Positions 37,538-47,304 of a DNA stretch of 64,000 nucleotides are shown in pieces. The notes under the pieces were generated by a model. The model had not been told where the DNA came from. It did no database searches and was given only the letters and a program-made list of their open reading frames with translations. The DNA is taken from positions 496,001 through 560,000 of the forward strand of contig CANMCE010000001.1 of NCBI GenBank assembly GCA_947496235.1, read 5' to 3'. This DNA is from an uncultured Glaciecola sp. (GTDB lineage Bacteria; Pseudomonadota; Gammaproteobacteria; Enterobacterales; Alteromonadaceae). How positions within the stretch are numbered: position 1 is the stretch's first letter; the number at the start of each line of letters is the position of its first letter. A program made the translations under genes and the position numbers.

Positions 37538-38926
37538 CTATTCCCCCAGCGCCGTAGATTTAACGGTGTAATAACGCTGTTTGCGAATGGTCTGAATCAC
37601 CTGATTAAAATGCGCCAGCAATTCTTGCTCTGAGCCGTATCTTCGCTGCAACGCAGCGTACTCCTCATTGATTTGACGACGTGCACGTTCAAGGTCTTCT
37701 GTTAATAACTTCGCATAGGCATGATCTTCCACACCGGAGGTACTTCTAGCTGCATTGAGCATGTCTTCAACCAATGCTCGGGCCATTTCAACAGCAATAA
37801 ATGGCGCAGCTCTTGAAGCAAACGACCTAGCAGCCCCTTCATTTAATGCAGAAAGTGTTCGAATCATGCCGCCAATGCTTGCAGGAGCCGAGGTCATAAA
37901 AGCCTTTTCGGTGGTGCTAGCAGCCCCTGTATTTCGAGCAAACTTAAAAATAATGCCGTTACTAGAACCTGTACCAAGAAGTAAATTTTCGACCTGAGTT
38001 GATAACCCGGTTAGGGTCACGTTAGTGATTGTCGGATTTAGACAGCCGTCTTGTGTCACTGTGTCACATCGGTACATAGCGACGTTACCGCCATGAATTA
38101 GATGCTCAATAGTCACTTTATTGCCATTCAGTCTGGTCAGTTTTGGGGCTTTACCTTGGCCATCAGCGGCATTCGCTAAATCACCAACGATGATTGAACC
38201 AGTCACCGACATAACTGCTTCAAGAAAACGGTCATCCCCCGATGCAAACCAGCTTGATGCCGAGTGACGTTTCAGTGCTCGCCAGACCAAATTACCTTTA
38301 ATTGTTCTGTTTACATCAGATGCCGCGACACTCGAAGCGTTCTCATATGGGTTCTTACCATTGGATTCACTCCAACTGGTAAAAACGTCACCAGCCCCTT
38401 TAAGTGAGCTCAACATGCTGGCTTCTGTTTGCCCCTTTTTACCAAAAGCAGCCAGGGTATCGTTCACGACTCCCTGAGCCATTTGACAGGAATTGCCGAA
38501 ATACTCGTTCAACTGCTGGATTTTCTTTTGCAAAGTCTCCATGTGCTGAGAGCATTTCTCACACATAGCACTGAGCGCCAATTGGAATGCATATCCCTTG
38601 GCGTTTGCAGCAACAGAGCGAAGTAATTGAACAAACTGATCCGCGTTAACAAATGACAAACTTCCAGCGAACATATCAATGCCGCCACAACCGGCTTGGA
38701 ATGACGGTGGTACCATAGAGACGAGGTTCTCGTTCATGATCCTGTTACGAACAACAACACTTCCGCCAGATATAACGCCACGCCGTTGACTCTCAAATAC
38801 GCCAGGCGCAGTGGTGTTGGTCATTGAACCAAACAACTGGTTCATCTCCTGTTGCAGGCTTGCTTGGCTCATAGACGAAAAACCAATCGCGCAGGCGATT
38901 AGCGATACTCGTAATACTTTTTTCAT
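37538..38926 (-). CDS. traH: TraH, type IV secretion and mating-pair formation protein
   Basis: The 462-residue exported protein has a signal peptide (MKKVLRVSLIACAIGFSSMSQAS is the first 23 residues, split at the cleavage region). It contains GCGGIDMFAGSLSFVNADQFVQLLR, diagnostic of the F-type TraH family, and a Cys cluster (MCEKCSQHM). It sits in the periplasm or outer membrane and serves F-like pilus assembly. It is between traF and traG, spaced by two to three bases. Confidence 0.93.
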   Translation of the reverse strand: MKKVLRVSLIACAIGFSSMSQASLQQEMNQLFGSMTNTTAPGVFESQRRGVISGGSVVVRNRIMNENLVSMVPPSFQAGCGGIDMFAGSLSFVNADQFVQLLRSVAANAKGYAFQLALSAMCEKCSQHMETLQKKIQQLNEYFGNSCQMAQGVVNDTLAAFGKKGQTEASMLSSLKGAGDVFTSWSESNGKNPYENASSVAASDVNRTIKGNLVWRALKRHSASSWFASGDDRFLEAVMSVTGSIIVGDLANAADGQGKAPKLTRLNGNKVTIEHLIHGGNVAMYRCDTVTQDGCLNPTITNVTLTGLSTQVENLLLGTGSSNGIIFKFARNTGAASTTEKAFMTSAPASIGGMIRTLSALNEGAARSFASRAAPFIAVEMARALVEDMLNAARSTSGVEDHAYAKLLTEDLERARRQINEEYAALQRRYGSEQELLAHFNQVIQTIRKQRYYTVKSTALGE

Positions 38927-38928
38927 CG

Positions 38929-39873
38929 TTATAACCCTCCTTGTGCACGCAGATAGCGAACAATAAACTCAGGGTCCTGTAATATTTTTTCGTTAAGCTC
39001 TTGGGCTGACATCGCGAGTGACACGCCGGGTTGAACAGGTCTGGTGGCATAGTAAGTTTGATCGTCAATCCAACCTGCTTGATGGGCTGCGAGAATGATT
39101 CGATTATTGAGTTCATCAAGGCTCATTGCACCTTGGCCAATCGGAGTAATGACGTTAGGCGGGTCAACTAAGAACACGGCAGGGACAGTCGTAACGGACA
39201 ATGATTGAGCTTGTCCTGAATCAACTTTGAAATTGGGAAACTCTCCACCCGGTAAAGGCAAGCCATCGACAGCAATAGCAAACACCTCGAAACCATAGTT
39301 CAAAACCATGGATTCGATGATAGGCGCTTGAGCATGGCAGTAAGGGCAATCCGAACGATAGAAGAAGAACAAGCCAGCCCGTTTTGCTACTTCACCTAAA
39401 GCAATATCTCGTTGAGCGCCAGCTTCTCGGTCCATCCGATTGGCAGCATAAGTCGCCAAGGGTCTGCGACTGATTTCATCCAAAACTGGATCGCCCATGA
39501 CCACCTGCTGACTAACATCAGCAAATAGTGATCCCTTATCCATCATGACGCGCTGAAGATACAGATAGGCTCTGACGTTCTCACTGGTCGGCTCATCAAT
39601 TGCCTTGTCCATGAACGACTGCATGTGCTCACGAAACCAGGCAGCACTGAAGGGCTTTAGCCCGCTCTGACTCGACTCTTCCGCACCATATTCCGGCTTT
39701 GTAAGCTCATCAGGCTGTTTAGGTTCAGGAATGATCTGATACCAAAACCAGCCTTCCTGACCACGCTGATAGAACGGTCCATCACTGGCATGGGCGGGCA
39801 AGATGAATAGAAAGAAAATAATGATTGGGATGGTCACCCATAGGATGAACCAAGGTAACAAAGGGGTTCTCAT
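38929..39873 (-). CDS. traF: TraF, thioredoxin-fold pilus assembly protein
   Basis: The 314-residue protein has an N-terminal signal or anchor (LWVTIPIIIFFLFILPAHAS region) and a thioredoxin-like domain with Cys176-Pro-Tyr-Cys179 (YRSDCPYCHAQAP) and a cis-Pro loop (VTTVPAVFLVDP). F-type TraF helps disulfide folding of pilus proteins. It is the first readable gene of the traFHG operon; DNA upstream of it is the known cargo hotspot of this ICE family. Confidence 0.92.
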   Translation of the reverse strand: MRTPLLPWFILWVTIPIIIFFLFILPAHASDGPFYQRGQEGWFWYQIIPEPKQPDELTKPEYGAEESSQSGLKPFSAAWFREHMQSFMDKAIDEPTSENVRAYLYLQRVMMDKGSLFADVSQQVVMGDPVLDEISRRPLATYAANRMDREAGAQRDIALGEVAKRAGLFFFYRSDCPYCHAQAPIIESMVLNYGFEVFAIAVDGLPLPGGEFPNFKVDSGQAQSLSVTTVPAVFLVDPPNVITPIGQGAMSLDELNNRIILAAHQAGWIDDQTYYATRPVQPGVSLAMSAQELNEKILQDPEFIVRYLRAQGGL

Positions 39874-39903
39874 TGTCAGCTCCAGTAAATTTCATAGAGC
39901 TAA

Positions 39904-40033
39904 CATGCTAAAGATCCCGGTAAGAGTGATTGGCGAGATAGATGAAGGAATCGTATGTGTTTCTGACGGTCGAAAGAAAATCGATAGGGATGATTCAGCC
40001 TATTCGGAGGGCGGTGCGTTACGAAAAACCTAA
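39904..40033 (+). other. Short open frame in the traF upstream gap, doubtful gene
   Basis: An ATG near 39905 opens a 42-residue frame (MLKIPVRVIGEIDEGIVCVS at its start) that ends at 40033, just before an IS relic. It is divergent from traF. I recognise no family; it could be a small ICE gene, or the truncated start of a longer one cut by the insertion. Confidence 0.3.
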
Positions 40034-40054
40034 AATCGTACTAAATAAGTGATC

Positions 40055-40813
40055 CTAATTGTGCTCCACTTTCATGAGGCCATGCCCGCCACCAGGGAAT
40101 GGGGAAGCATGGTTCATAAAGTACTTAACCCGCTCCATCAACTTCCAGATGTTTTTGCACTGATGGTTTCGGGTAACGGTTTCATGTAGTGCGTGCCACA
40201 ACTGCTCTATTTTGTTGACCCAAGGTGAGTAAAACGGCTGAAACAACAAGATAAACTTTGGGTTTTTCTTGAGCCAAGCTTGAGTCTTTTTACTCTTGTG
40301 GATAATGAGCGTAATCGTTTGGACTCGTCTGTACTGTCTTTTGAGCAATTTCAGCATTGAAAGAAATAGCATAGAATCTTTGCTTGAACTGGCGACATAA
40401 CTGACTTCCCCGTTCCTGTGTGTAGCGCACCTGCCAAGTATCGTTTGCTCTTCTGTCCCGGCGTTGTCACTCGTTTTTCATGGCCTTTATGCATCCAATC
40501 TGCGCCGATTTTTGGATTGAGATGGATATCAACTTCATCTTCATAAAATACGGGATGGTTTATATTGCAGCGTTTCAAAGCTGCCTTAATTTCCGCAAGC
40601 TTCTCATCTTTATGAGGATCTTTGATATGCAAGGTGGGAGCGGCTCTACGCCAAACAACGCCAAGTTTAGGCAACCACCGCCGAATCGTTGAGGGATGAA
40701 CCTGCAGCGAAAATAAGCGGTTAACCTCAAGAGCTATTAATTCAGTACTCCAGCGGGAACGATGGTATCCAAGCTCTTGGGGGGACAATTGAAGCAGTAG
40801 TTTGAATACACTA
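40055..40813 (-). pseudogene. IS630-family transposase, truncated and frameshifted
   Basis: Two overlapping - strand frames make one IS630-type transposase. The upstream part has HPSTIRRWLPKLGVVWRR and the DDE core YEDEVDIHLNPKIGADW; the downstream part has FYSPWVNKIEQLWHALHETVTRN. They are separated by a frameshift near 40405-40412 in a short G run. The N terminus is cut at the TA target of the IS5-family insertion at 40812, and its missing part is not found on the far side of that element, so a deletion or rearrangement occurred. Confidence 0.8.
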
Positions 40814-40926
40814 GAGCGTGTTGACTTTGCGGTATAAAAAGTAAACAGCAATTGGGTCGGTTATAATGATTTCGCCAAAAAACAACATAACCGCGAATTT
40901 AACTCCCAAATGCCGAGACTCATGCT

Positions 40927-40936
40927 AACAGATGAT
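40927..40936 (+). repeat. Target site duplication, left copy, of the IS4-family element
   Basis: AACAGATGAT at 40927-40936 is repeated exactly at 42320-42329, flanking the inverted repeats of the inserted element. Ten bases fits the IS4 family. Confidence 0.92.
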
Positions 40937-42319
40937 CATACGTAGGATCTTAAGGAAATTAGGGGTTGAATGCATGTTCTAAATCTGATCAGATGTTTAT
41001 CGCCAAAAAAACCTTCTGAAACAGATTTGAGAACATGCATAAAAATAATACCGAGCTTGCGAAGATAACGAAAGTCCTGAATGAATTTAAAATTAACGAT
41101 ATCGGAAAAAGCAGTGGATTTTGCTGCCGACAACGGGTCGTAAAGCCGTTTGAATTGGTAATGTCGTTACTTACGGCACTCGGCGATAAGTCTGTGGATA
41201 GCATCAGTGACTTGCACCGGTATTTTACAGGATTGACCTTTAGTGATGTACAGTACAAGCCGTTCCACAACCAGCTCAGTAAACCTGAATTTCGTGACAT
41301 GATGAAGCGGTTGGTAGCGATGGCGATGGGAAACTGGCAGCAACAGATATTAGGAACTGACGTTAATCTATCGATGTTTGAGCAAATCGTGGTGCAAGAT
41401 GGGAGTTCGTTTGCGGTGCACGATAGCCTGAGTGACGTGTTCAAAGGGCGCTTTACCACTATCAGCCCAGCCGCGGTAGAGATACATGTGAGCTGGGATA
41501 TGTTAAGCAGCCAACCGCATGCTGTGTCAGTAAGTGCCGATAGTAAAGCGGAATATGATTACCTGCCGCCAGCGGCCTCACTAGGGAATAAGCTGTTTTT
41601 AGCCGATAGAGGCTATTTCAAACTGTCCTACTTACGTGACATTCATGCGTCAGGTGGGTTTTATACCGTGAGGGCAAAGACAACGAGTAATCCACTTGTA
41701 GCAGCGGCTTACACTGCGAAGGGCAAGCGCCTGAAGCGATTTAAAAGCGTTAGCCTTAAAAAGGTAAAGGCCCATATTCGACGTAGTGAAGTGGTCGATA
41801 TGGATGTGGAAAATCCACACGGCTACCGCATGATAGCCAGTTGGCCGAAAGACAAAAACGAACCCACGTACTGGGTGACTAACTTGCCTCGGTCTGAGTA
41901 CCCAGCCAACAGCATCATCAAACTCTACGGTTTACGCTGGCAAATTGAACTGCTATTTAAAGAATGGAAATCCTACTGCAACCTGCGCAAATTCAATACA
42001 CGTAAGGCCAGTATGATGGAAGGTCTGATTTAGGTGAGTCTGTTAGCGCTGCTGGTAAAGCGACGAATAGGCTTTAGTATTCAACAGCTAAAAGGAATAG
42101 CAATATCAAGTTTTATGGTGGCAAAAAACACACAAGGTTGGTTTTACAAATTAATGGAATCGATAATCCACTTCGACCAGTCAACATTAATACAAACATG
42201 GAACTGGGCAGTGGATTATTTGGCAAGATACGCCAAAAGGGCGCATCCCGATAGAGACAGGGAGAGCGGGCGTTTAGCGCCCAGCCTGACACCGATTATT
42301 TCTTAATGTCCAACGTATG
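40937..42319 (+). mobile_element. IS4-family insertion sequence, 1383 bp
   Basis: The terminal inverted repeats are CATACGTAGGATCTTAAGG (left) and CATACGTTGGACATTAAGA (right, reverse complement). A perfect 10-bp target duplication flanks it. It carries one transposase gene with an internal stop. The exact duplication suggests a recent insertion. Confidence 0.92.
41035..42306 (+). pseudogene. IS4-family transposase with internal amber codon
   Basis: One frame runs from 41035 to 42306 but is broken by TAG at 42031-42033. The first part (332 residues) has VVQDGSSFAVHDSL and LFLADRGYFKLSYL (DDE acidic residues), and the Y-(2)-R-(3)-E-(6)-K region LYGLRWQIELLFKEWKS. The second part continues in the same frame with SLLALLVKRRIGFS. 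In homologues the codon after EGLI is usually Trp, so TGG to TAG is the likely change. The element is probably unable to move on its own unless the stop is read through. Confidence 0.85.
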
Positions 42320-42329
42320 AACAGATGAT
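42320..42329 (+). repeat. Target site duplication, right copy, of the IS4-family element
   Basis: AACAGATGAT matches 40927-40936 exactly. One copy is needed to restore the host transposase frame. Confidence 0.92.
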
Positions 42330-43092
42330 AGCTGGAAATTGCTATCGAGAATCATGTATTTAACAGGTCGAATTTATAATAAACCTGAACACCGAATGAC
42401 ACTTGAAGGTATTTTGTACCGGATGCGAACGGGCATTCCGTGGCGGGATTTACCTATAGAGTTTGGCGAGTGGAGCGCGGTATTCAGACGTTTTAATTTA
42501 TGGTCTAAGAAGGGCGTGCTGACTGAGATTTTCCAGTTTTTATCCCGCATTAATGATCCACAATGGTTGTTCATTGATGGCAGTATCGTTAAAGCTCATC
42601 AGGACGGGACGAACATAAGTGCTCAGGCTCAACAAGCCATTGGGAAAAGTCGCGGCGGTAAATCAACAAAAATACATTTAGCCGTTGATAGCGGAGGCTT
42701 ACCTGTCTACTTTGAGTTGTCAGGAGGACAGGCTCATGATGTCAGTCATGGTCAATCTCTGGTTGAATCATCGCCTTATTCAGAAGTAGTCGTTGCCGAC
42801 AAAGGCTATGACAGTCAAGCTCTACGTGAACTAGTGAGCCGCCGCAATGCGAAGCATGTCATCCCAAGAAAAGGGAACAGTAAAACAGGTAATACCGATA
42901 TTGATTGGGCGATGTATCGCTATCGTCATTTGGTCGAAAATGCATTTTTGAAAATCAAAAAGTATCGAGCCGTCGCGACTCGATACGACAAATTAGCCAG
43001 AAACTACGGCAGCGTGGTGGCATTGGCTTTCGCACTTATGTGGTTACCAATGTGGATTGATTAGAAAACATACAGCAAAGATCAACACGCTC

Positions 43093-43260
43093 TAAAGTAA
43101 AACGATTATTTTCATTCACCAGAAATCCAATAACCAGCACATAGAAAATTATGTGGAACTAAAAATCCTAAAATCACTGTTCCAACATAAGCAACTACGA
43201 CAATGATTGCTTCTGTTTCAATCCCTATCGTAATGCCTGCGAGCTAACCGAACACAGCAT
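43093..43260 (-). pseudogene. C-terminal fragment of an unidentified membrane protein
   Basis: The - strand frame ending near 43121 (TGA in TCACCAGAAAT) reads LAGITIGIETEAIIVVVAYV then GTVILGFLVPHNFLCAGYW: hydrophobic, with no start and upstream stops. It is cut at 43092 side by side with the IS5-family end. I do not recognise the family. The rest of the gap to 43446 holds no gene that I can support. Confidence 0.4.
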
Positions 43261-43446
43261 ACAGCGCTATTTACTTTGACCAATTCACAATTTTTAATGA
43301 AGCATCTTGAATCTAATACGCCATTGCTAAAAGAGGTCTCGTTTTTTGATTAGGCAAAACTGTTGTTGCGACACCATAGATTACTAATGATAGAACGATC
43401 TACATATTAGGCACCGTGAATTCAACCCCGAAATACATACTAGCAA

Positions 43447-44568
43447 TCAAGTCATGCTACCGATGGTGCTTTTAAATCTTCTAAGCGCTATAAAATAAAA
43501 CGCACAGCCAATAGCTAAAAGCGCCAACAATTGAGGATAAACAACACTAATGCCCGCTCCTCTATACAACACGCCTTGGGAAGCCTCTACGAAATGGGTA
43601 TTGGGCATTAGCAGCATTGCGCTTTGAATGAACCCAGGCATGCTTTCTCTTGGTGTTACCCCTCCAGATAGCAACTGTAGGGGCAGTAAAACTAATATAA
43701 GTAACAATCCGAACTGTGGCATAGATCGCGCAATGGTAGCCATAAAAATTCCCATACTCGAAACGGCAAATAATTGTAGAGCAACAGCCACCATGAAAAG
43801 CCATATTTCGCCATTAATGGGGACGGAGAGTACCCACTGAATAATAAAATAAACAGAAAACAAAGTAGTAACCCAAACCACTACTCCCGAGGCTAGTATT
43901 TTAGACAGCATAATTTCACTGTCTGAAACTGGCATAGCCAGCAGGTGCTCTATAGTGCCACGCTCTTTTTCTCTAATAAGCGCAGCCCCAGACAAAATTA
44001 TGGCGAGCATTGTTACCGCATTAATGAGCTCCATCACAGAACCAAACCAAAAACTTTCTAGCGCTGGATTAAATCGGGCTCGCATGATCAACTCGACGGG
44101 GTAATCGATGTCGGATTTATAACCCTGTAAATAAGTGTTTACTTCACTGGTGATTATTTCTGTGATGTAACCATTACCAGTAAACGCCTGGCTAATACGT
44201 GTTGCATCAACGTTGACCTGAACATCGGGCTGCAGCCCGGCCATAATATCTTTTTCAAATTCAGGGGGAATGGTCACAACAAAGGTGTACTTACCCGTGT
44301 CTAAATGCGTGTCGGCCTCATTACTTTCAATAATATCTGGTGTTAAAAAATAAGGGGGGTAAAAGGCATCTATTATCCGCTTAGACATCTGCGAATTGTC
44401 GTGATCGACAAAGGCAATGGGCGCGTTGTGCAAAGATTCAGGTACCGCCGTGGCCGCCGTGTAGATGTTCACCGTAAACACATAAACAATAAGAATAAGC
44501 ATGGCTGGGTCGCGCCACAAGCTCCAAAGTTCTTTTACACCTAGCTGGCCTACATTTTTAATATCCAC
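43447..44568 (-). CDS. ABC-2 type permease, YhhJ-like
   Basis: The 373-residue protein has one N-terminal helix, a large extracytoplasmic domain (about residues 45-170, AFVDHDNSQMSKRIIDAF near its start) and five to six C-terminal helices with IREKERGTIEHLLAMPVSDSEIMLSKI, the ABC-2 signature. Length and order match E. coli YhhJ, the last gene of yhiI-rbbA-yhhJ. It is three bases downstream of the ATPase-permease fusion. It probably forms the pump membrane channel with that protein's C-terminal domain; substrates are unknown. Confidence 0.88.
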   Translation of the reverse strand: MDIKNVGQLGVKELWSLWRDPAMLILIVYVFTVNIYTAATAVPESLHNAPIAFVDHDNSQMSKRIIDAFYPPYFLTPDIIESNEADTHLDTGKYTFVVTIPPEFEKDIMAGLQPDVQVNVDATRISQAFTGNGYITEIITSEVNTYLQGYKSDIDYPVELIMRARFNPALESFWFGSVMELINAVTMLAIILSGAALIREKERGTIEHLLAMPVSDSEIMLSKILASGVVVWVTTLFSVYFIIQWVLSVPINGEIWLFMVAVALQLFAVSSMGIFMATIARSMPQFGLLLILVLLPLQLLSGGVTPRESMPGFIQSAMLLMPNTHFVEASQGVLYRGAGISVVYPQLLALLAIGCAFYFIALRRFKSTIGSMT

Positions 44569-44571
44569 GGT

Positions 44572-47304
44572 TCAGCGCTCCTGCTTGCGTAACAAAACAG
44601 TGGCAAGCCACAGTGTAATTGGTATAGAAATAGCTATGGCAAACACAGCAAAATCAAGGGTTTCAAAACCTAAACCTTTGCTAAATATTCCCCTGCTAGC
44701 GGTTAAAAAATAACTAATAGGGTGAAGCTCTCCTATTACGCGCCCCGCCCCTTCTAATGCAGAAACCGGTGTTATCATGCCCGCAAACTGTACGGCAGGT
44801 ACCATAGTGCCAATAGTAGTAAGCAAAATAGCGGCAATTTGACTATTAGTAAAAACCGATGCCAACAAACCAAAGCTAGTGGAAAAAGTAACGAATAACA
44901 ACGTTATAAGGCATAGCACTATCACATCCCCCTTCAGTGGGATGTTGAATAGCCACACCGCCATTGCAACCAACAGCAAGAAGCTAACAAACGAGGTAGC
45001 GATATAAGGAAGTTGCTTACCCAACAAAAACTCTATGCGTGTAACTGGCGTAACATATAAGTTGATTATCGAACCCAACTCTTTCTCGCGCACCACCGCC
45101 AACGACGTTAAAAGCGCAGGTATCATCAACAACAACATGGGCATTACCGCAGGTACAATGGCCACCAAGCTGCGAACATCTGGGTTATACAAATAGCGTG
45201 ACTCAACATTAATACTGCTGGTCGACTGCACTTGGCTAGCTTGTGAGGCTTGCTGCAAAAGCCATTTCAGGTGAATACCTGTTACATAACCCTGTATAGT
45301 TTCGGCCCTTGAGGGCATAGACCCATCAATCCATGCCCCTATTTCCACTTGTTCGCCTTTATGCAGTTTTTGGCTAAATTCGGGGGGAATTTCCACAGCC
45401 AATGAAAGCTCTCCGCTTTTCATTCTCCTGTCCATATCGGCATAGCTGGTAATGACTGGCTGTTCATTGAAATAGCGCGAGCCTGATAAAGCACTGCGAT
45501 AGTTAAGACTAGTGGAAGTTTGATCGCGATCGAATACCGCATAGCTTAAGTCATCAACGTCCATAGTAATGCCATAGCCAATAACTACCATTAACACCAT
45601 GCTGCCTAAGAACGACATGGTTAAGCGAATGGGGTCGCGGATAAGCTCAAGGGTTTCACGCGAGGCATAGCTTAACAATCGCCGTAAGCCTTTTGCACGT
45701 TTATTCGGTGGCGTGGCTTTATCTGCGCTAACACCTTCTGGTGCACTTTGCTCAGTGTTTTGTGTTTGGTTCTCAGGTGTTTGCGCTTCAACTAAATAAT
45801 CGATAAACGCTTGCTCTAACGTATCGGCAGATTTAGACGCTTTTATGGCTTGCGGTGTATCGGTTACCAGCACTTCGCCTGCATGCATTAGGGAAATTCT
45901 ATCGCAGCGTACTGCCTCGTTCATAAAGTGTGTAGAAATAAAAATGGTTACGCCGTCTTTTCGCGCCAGAGAAATAAGCAACTGCCAAAAGTTATCTCGG
46001 GCAACTGGATCGACGCCAGAAGTGGGTTCATCGAGTATTAACACTTCAGGTCTATGCACCATGGCCACGGCCAAAGACAGACGCTGGCGAATACCTAAAG
46101 GAAGGTCGTTAGGCAAGCTGTGCTGGTGATGACTTAATGCAAAGCGGTTAAGCATTTCGTCAACGCGCGAATTTAATACGTTGCTTGCTACTTTGAAGAG
46201 CTTGGCATGAAGCGTAAGGTTTTGCCGAACGGTTAATTCGGTATACAAAGAAAAGCTTTGCGACATATAACCTACGCGGTAGCGGGTGTTAATATCGTTA
46301 GCAACAAGAGGGCTGCCCAGCAACCACGCCTCGCCAGAGGTTTGCGGCAGCAGGCCAGTAAGCATTTTCATGGTGGTAGACTTACCACAGCCATTCGACC
46401 CTAAAAACCCGAAAATCTCTCCTTTACCAATCGTGAAGCTAACGTTATTAACTGCCGTAAAATCGCCAAACTTCATAGTAAGGTTTTTAGCTTCAATCGC
46501 GGTTTGCATATGCTCACTAGCCTTATAAGGCTGCACAACTACGCTGCGATGTTCATGCTTTGCGTCTGCCGGCAAAAGCGCAATAAATGCCGCTTCTAAA
46601 TTGCTGGTTTGTGTTTCACTAAGCAGTGACTTCGGTGAGCCGCTCGCCAGTATCTCACCTGCATTTAACGCTATTAGATGATCGAACTGTTGGGCTTCAT
46701 CCATATAGGCAGTCGCTACCAATACGGTAATATTTGGCTGGGTTTTGCGAATGTCTTTAATAAGCGACCAAAATTGACTTCGGGCAAGGGGGTCTACCCC
46801 TGTAGTGGGTTCGTCTAGAATAAGCAGGCGGGGATCGTGTATTAAGGCACAGCATAACCCCAGTTTTTGCTTCATACCACCCGACAACTTGCCGGCTGGG
46901 CGCGATAAAAATGGATAAAGTCCGGTTCGTTTGGTAAGGATATCTATTCGTGCACGACGCTGAGCACGATTGTGCCCAAAAAGTTTGGCAAAAAACTGTA
47001 AGTTTTCTTCTACAGACAGCGTGGGATATAAGTTTTTGCCTAAGCCTTGTGGCATGTATGCAATATCAGAACATATCGCGGCGCGGTGTTTTTCATCACG
47101 CATATCGCCACCAAGAACCTGCAACTGCCCCTTTTGCATAACTCGCTCACCAGCAATAAGCGACAGCAACGTAGATTTGCCCACGCCATCAGGGCCAATT
47201 ACGCCTACCGTTAGGCCCGCGGGAATAGAAAGCGCAAGATTGTGAATAGCTGTGGTGCTTTTGTAGCGAACCGTTAGCGAATTGCATTCAATAATGTTGC
47301 CCAT
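44572..47304 (-). CDS. RbbA-like tandem ABC ATPase fused to an ABC-2 permease domain
   Basis: The 910-residue protein has two ABC ATPase domains and a C-terminal ABC-2 membrane domain. The first Walker A is GPDGVGKST (residues 37-45), with [10 protein letters not shown] and [13 protein letters not shown]. The second has GSNGCGKST, a degenerate signature ([13 protein letters not shown]) and [13 protein letters not shown]. The permease part (about 545-905) has [28 protein letters not shown]. coli RbbA (911 residues) was described as ribosome-associated, but the fusion and operon suggest export. It abuts the adaptor gene. Confidence 0.9.
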   Translation of the reverse strand: MGNIIECNSLTVRYKSTTAIHNLALSIPAGLTVGVIGPDGVGKSTLLSLIAGERVMQKGQLQVLGGDMRDEKHRAAICSDIAYMPQGLGKNLYPTLSVEENLQFFAKLFGHNRAQRRARIDILTKRTGLYPFLSRPAGKLSGGMKQKLGLCCALIHDPRLLILDEPTTGVDPLARSQFWSLIKDIRKTQPNITVLVATAYMDEAQQFDHLIALNAGEILASGSPKSLLSETQTSNLEAAFIALLPADAKHEHRSVVVQPYKASEHMQTAIEAKNLTMKFGDFTAVNNVSFTIGKGEIFGFLGSNGCGKSTTMKMLTGLLPQTSGEAWLLGSPLVANDINTRYRVGYMSQSFSLYTELTVRQNLTLHAKLFKVASNVLNSRVDEMLNRFALSHHQHSLPNDLPLGIRQRLSLAVAMVHRPEVLILDEPTSGVDPVARDNFWQLLISLARKDGVTIFISTHFMNEAVRCDRISLMHAGEVLVTDTPQAIKASKSADTLEQAFIDYLVEAQTPENQTQNTEQSAPEGVSADKATPPNKRAKGLRRLLSYASRETLELIRDPIRLTMSFLGSMVLMVVIGYGITMDVDDLSYAVFDRDQTSTSLNYRSALSGSRYFNEQPVITSYADMDRRMKSGELSLAVEIPPEFSQKLHKGEQVEIGAWIDGSMPSRAETIQGYVTGIHLKWLLQQASQASQVQSTSSINVESRYLYNPDVRSLVAIVPAVMPMLLLMIPALLTSLAVVREKELGSIINLYVTPVTRIEFLLGKQLPYIATSFVSFLLLVAMAVWLFNIPLKGDVIVLCLITLLFVTFSTSFGLLASVFTNSQIAAILLTTIGTMVPAVQFAGMITPVSALEGAGRVIGELHPISYFLTASRGIFSKGLGFETLDFAVFAIAISIPITLWLATVLLRKQER

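Larger units (their letters stand above)
40910..43064 (+). pseudogene. IS5-family transposase split by the IS4-family insertion
   Basis: The first nine codons (MPRLMLTDD, 40910-40936) are separated from the rest (42330-43064), which continues SWKLLSRIMYLTGRIYNK. Removing the inserted element and one 10-bp repeat restores an uninterrupted 253-residue frame. The remainder has RMRTGIPWRDLP and a DDE-type VVADKGYDS, and AMYRYRHLVENAFLKIKKYR, the usual IS5/IS427 signatures. The insertion is therefore the inactivating lesion; an internal ATG (42339) leaves a 241-residue frame. Confidence 0.88.
40814..43092 (+). mobile_element. IS5-family (IS427-like) insertion sequence, interrupted by an IS4-family element
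   Basis: Ends are inverted repeats: left GAGCGTGTTGACTTTGCGGT, right (reverse complement) GAGCGTGTTGATCTTTGCTG, each flanked by TA. Without the inserted IS4-family element and one target repeat it is about 886 bp, a normal size for this group. The flanking sequences do not rejoin one gene (IS630 relic on the left, membrane-protein relic on the right), so the locus has been rearranged. Confidence 0.82.

Noticed and set aside
43447-44568. Ribosome hibernation or translation role for the RbbA cluster
   Set aside because: The operon with HlyD adaptor and ABC-2 permease argues for export; the ribosome link in E. coli is not visible in the sequence.
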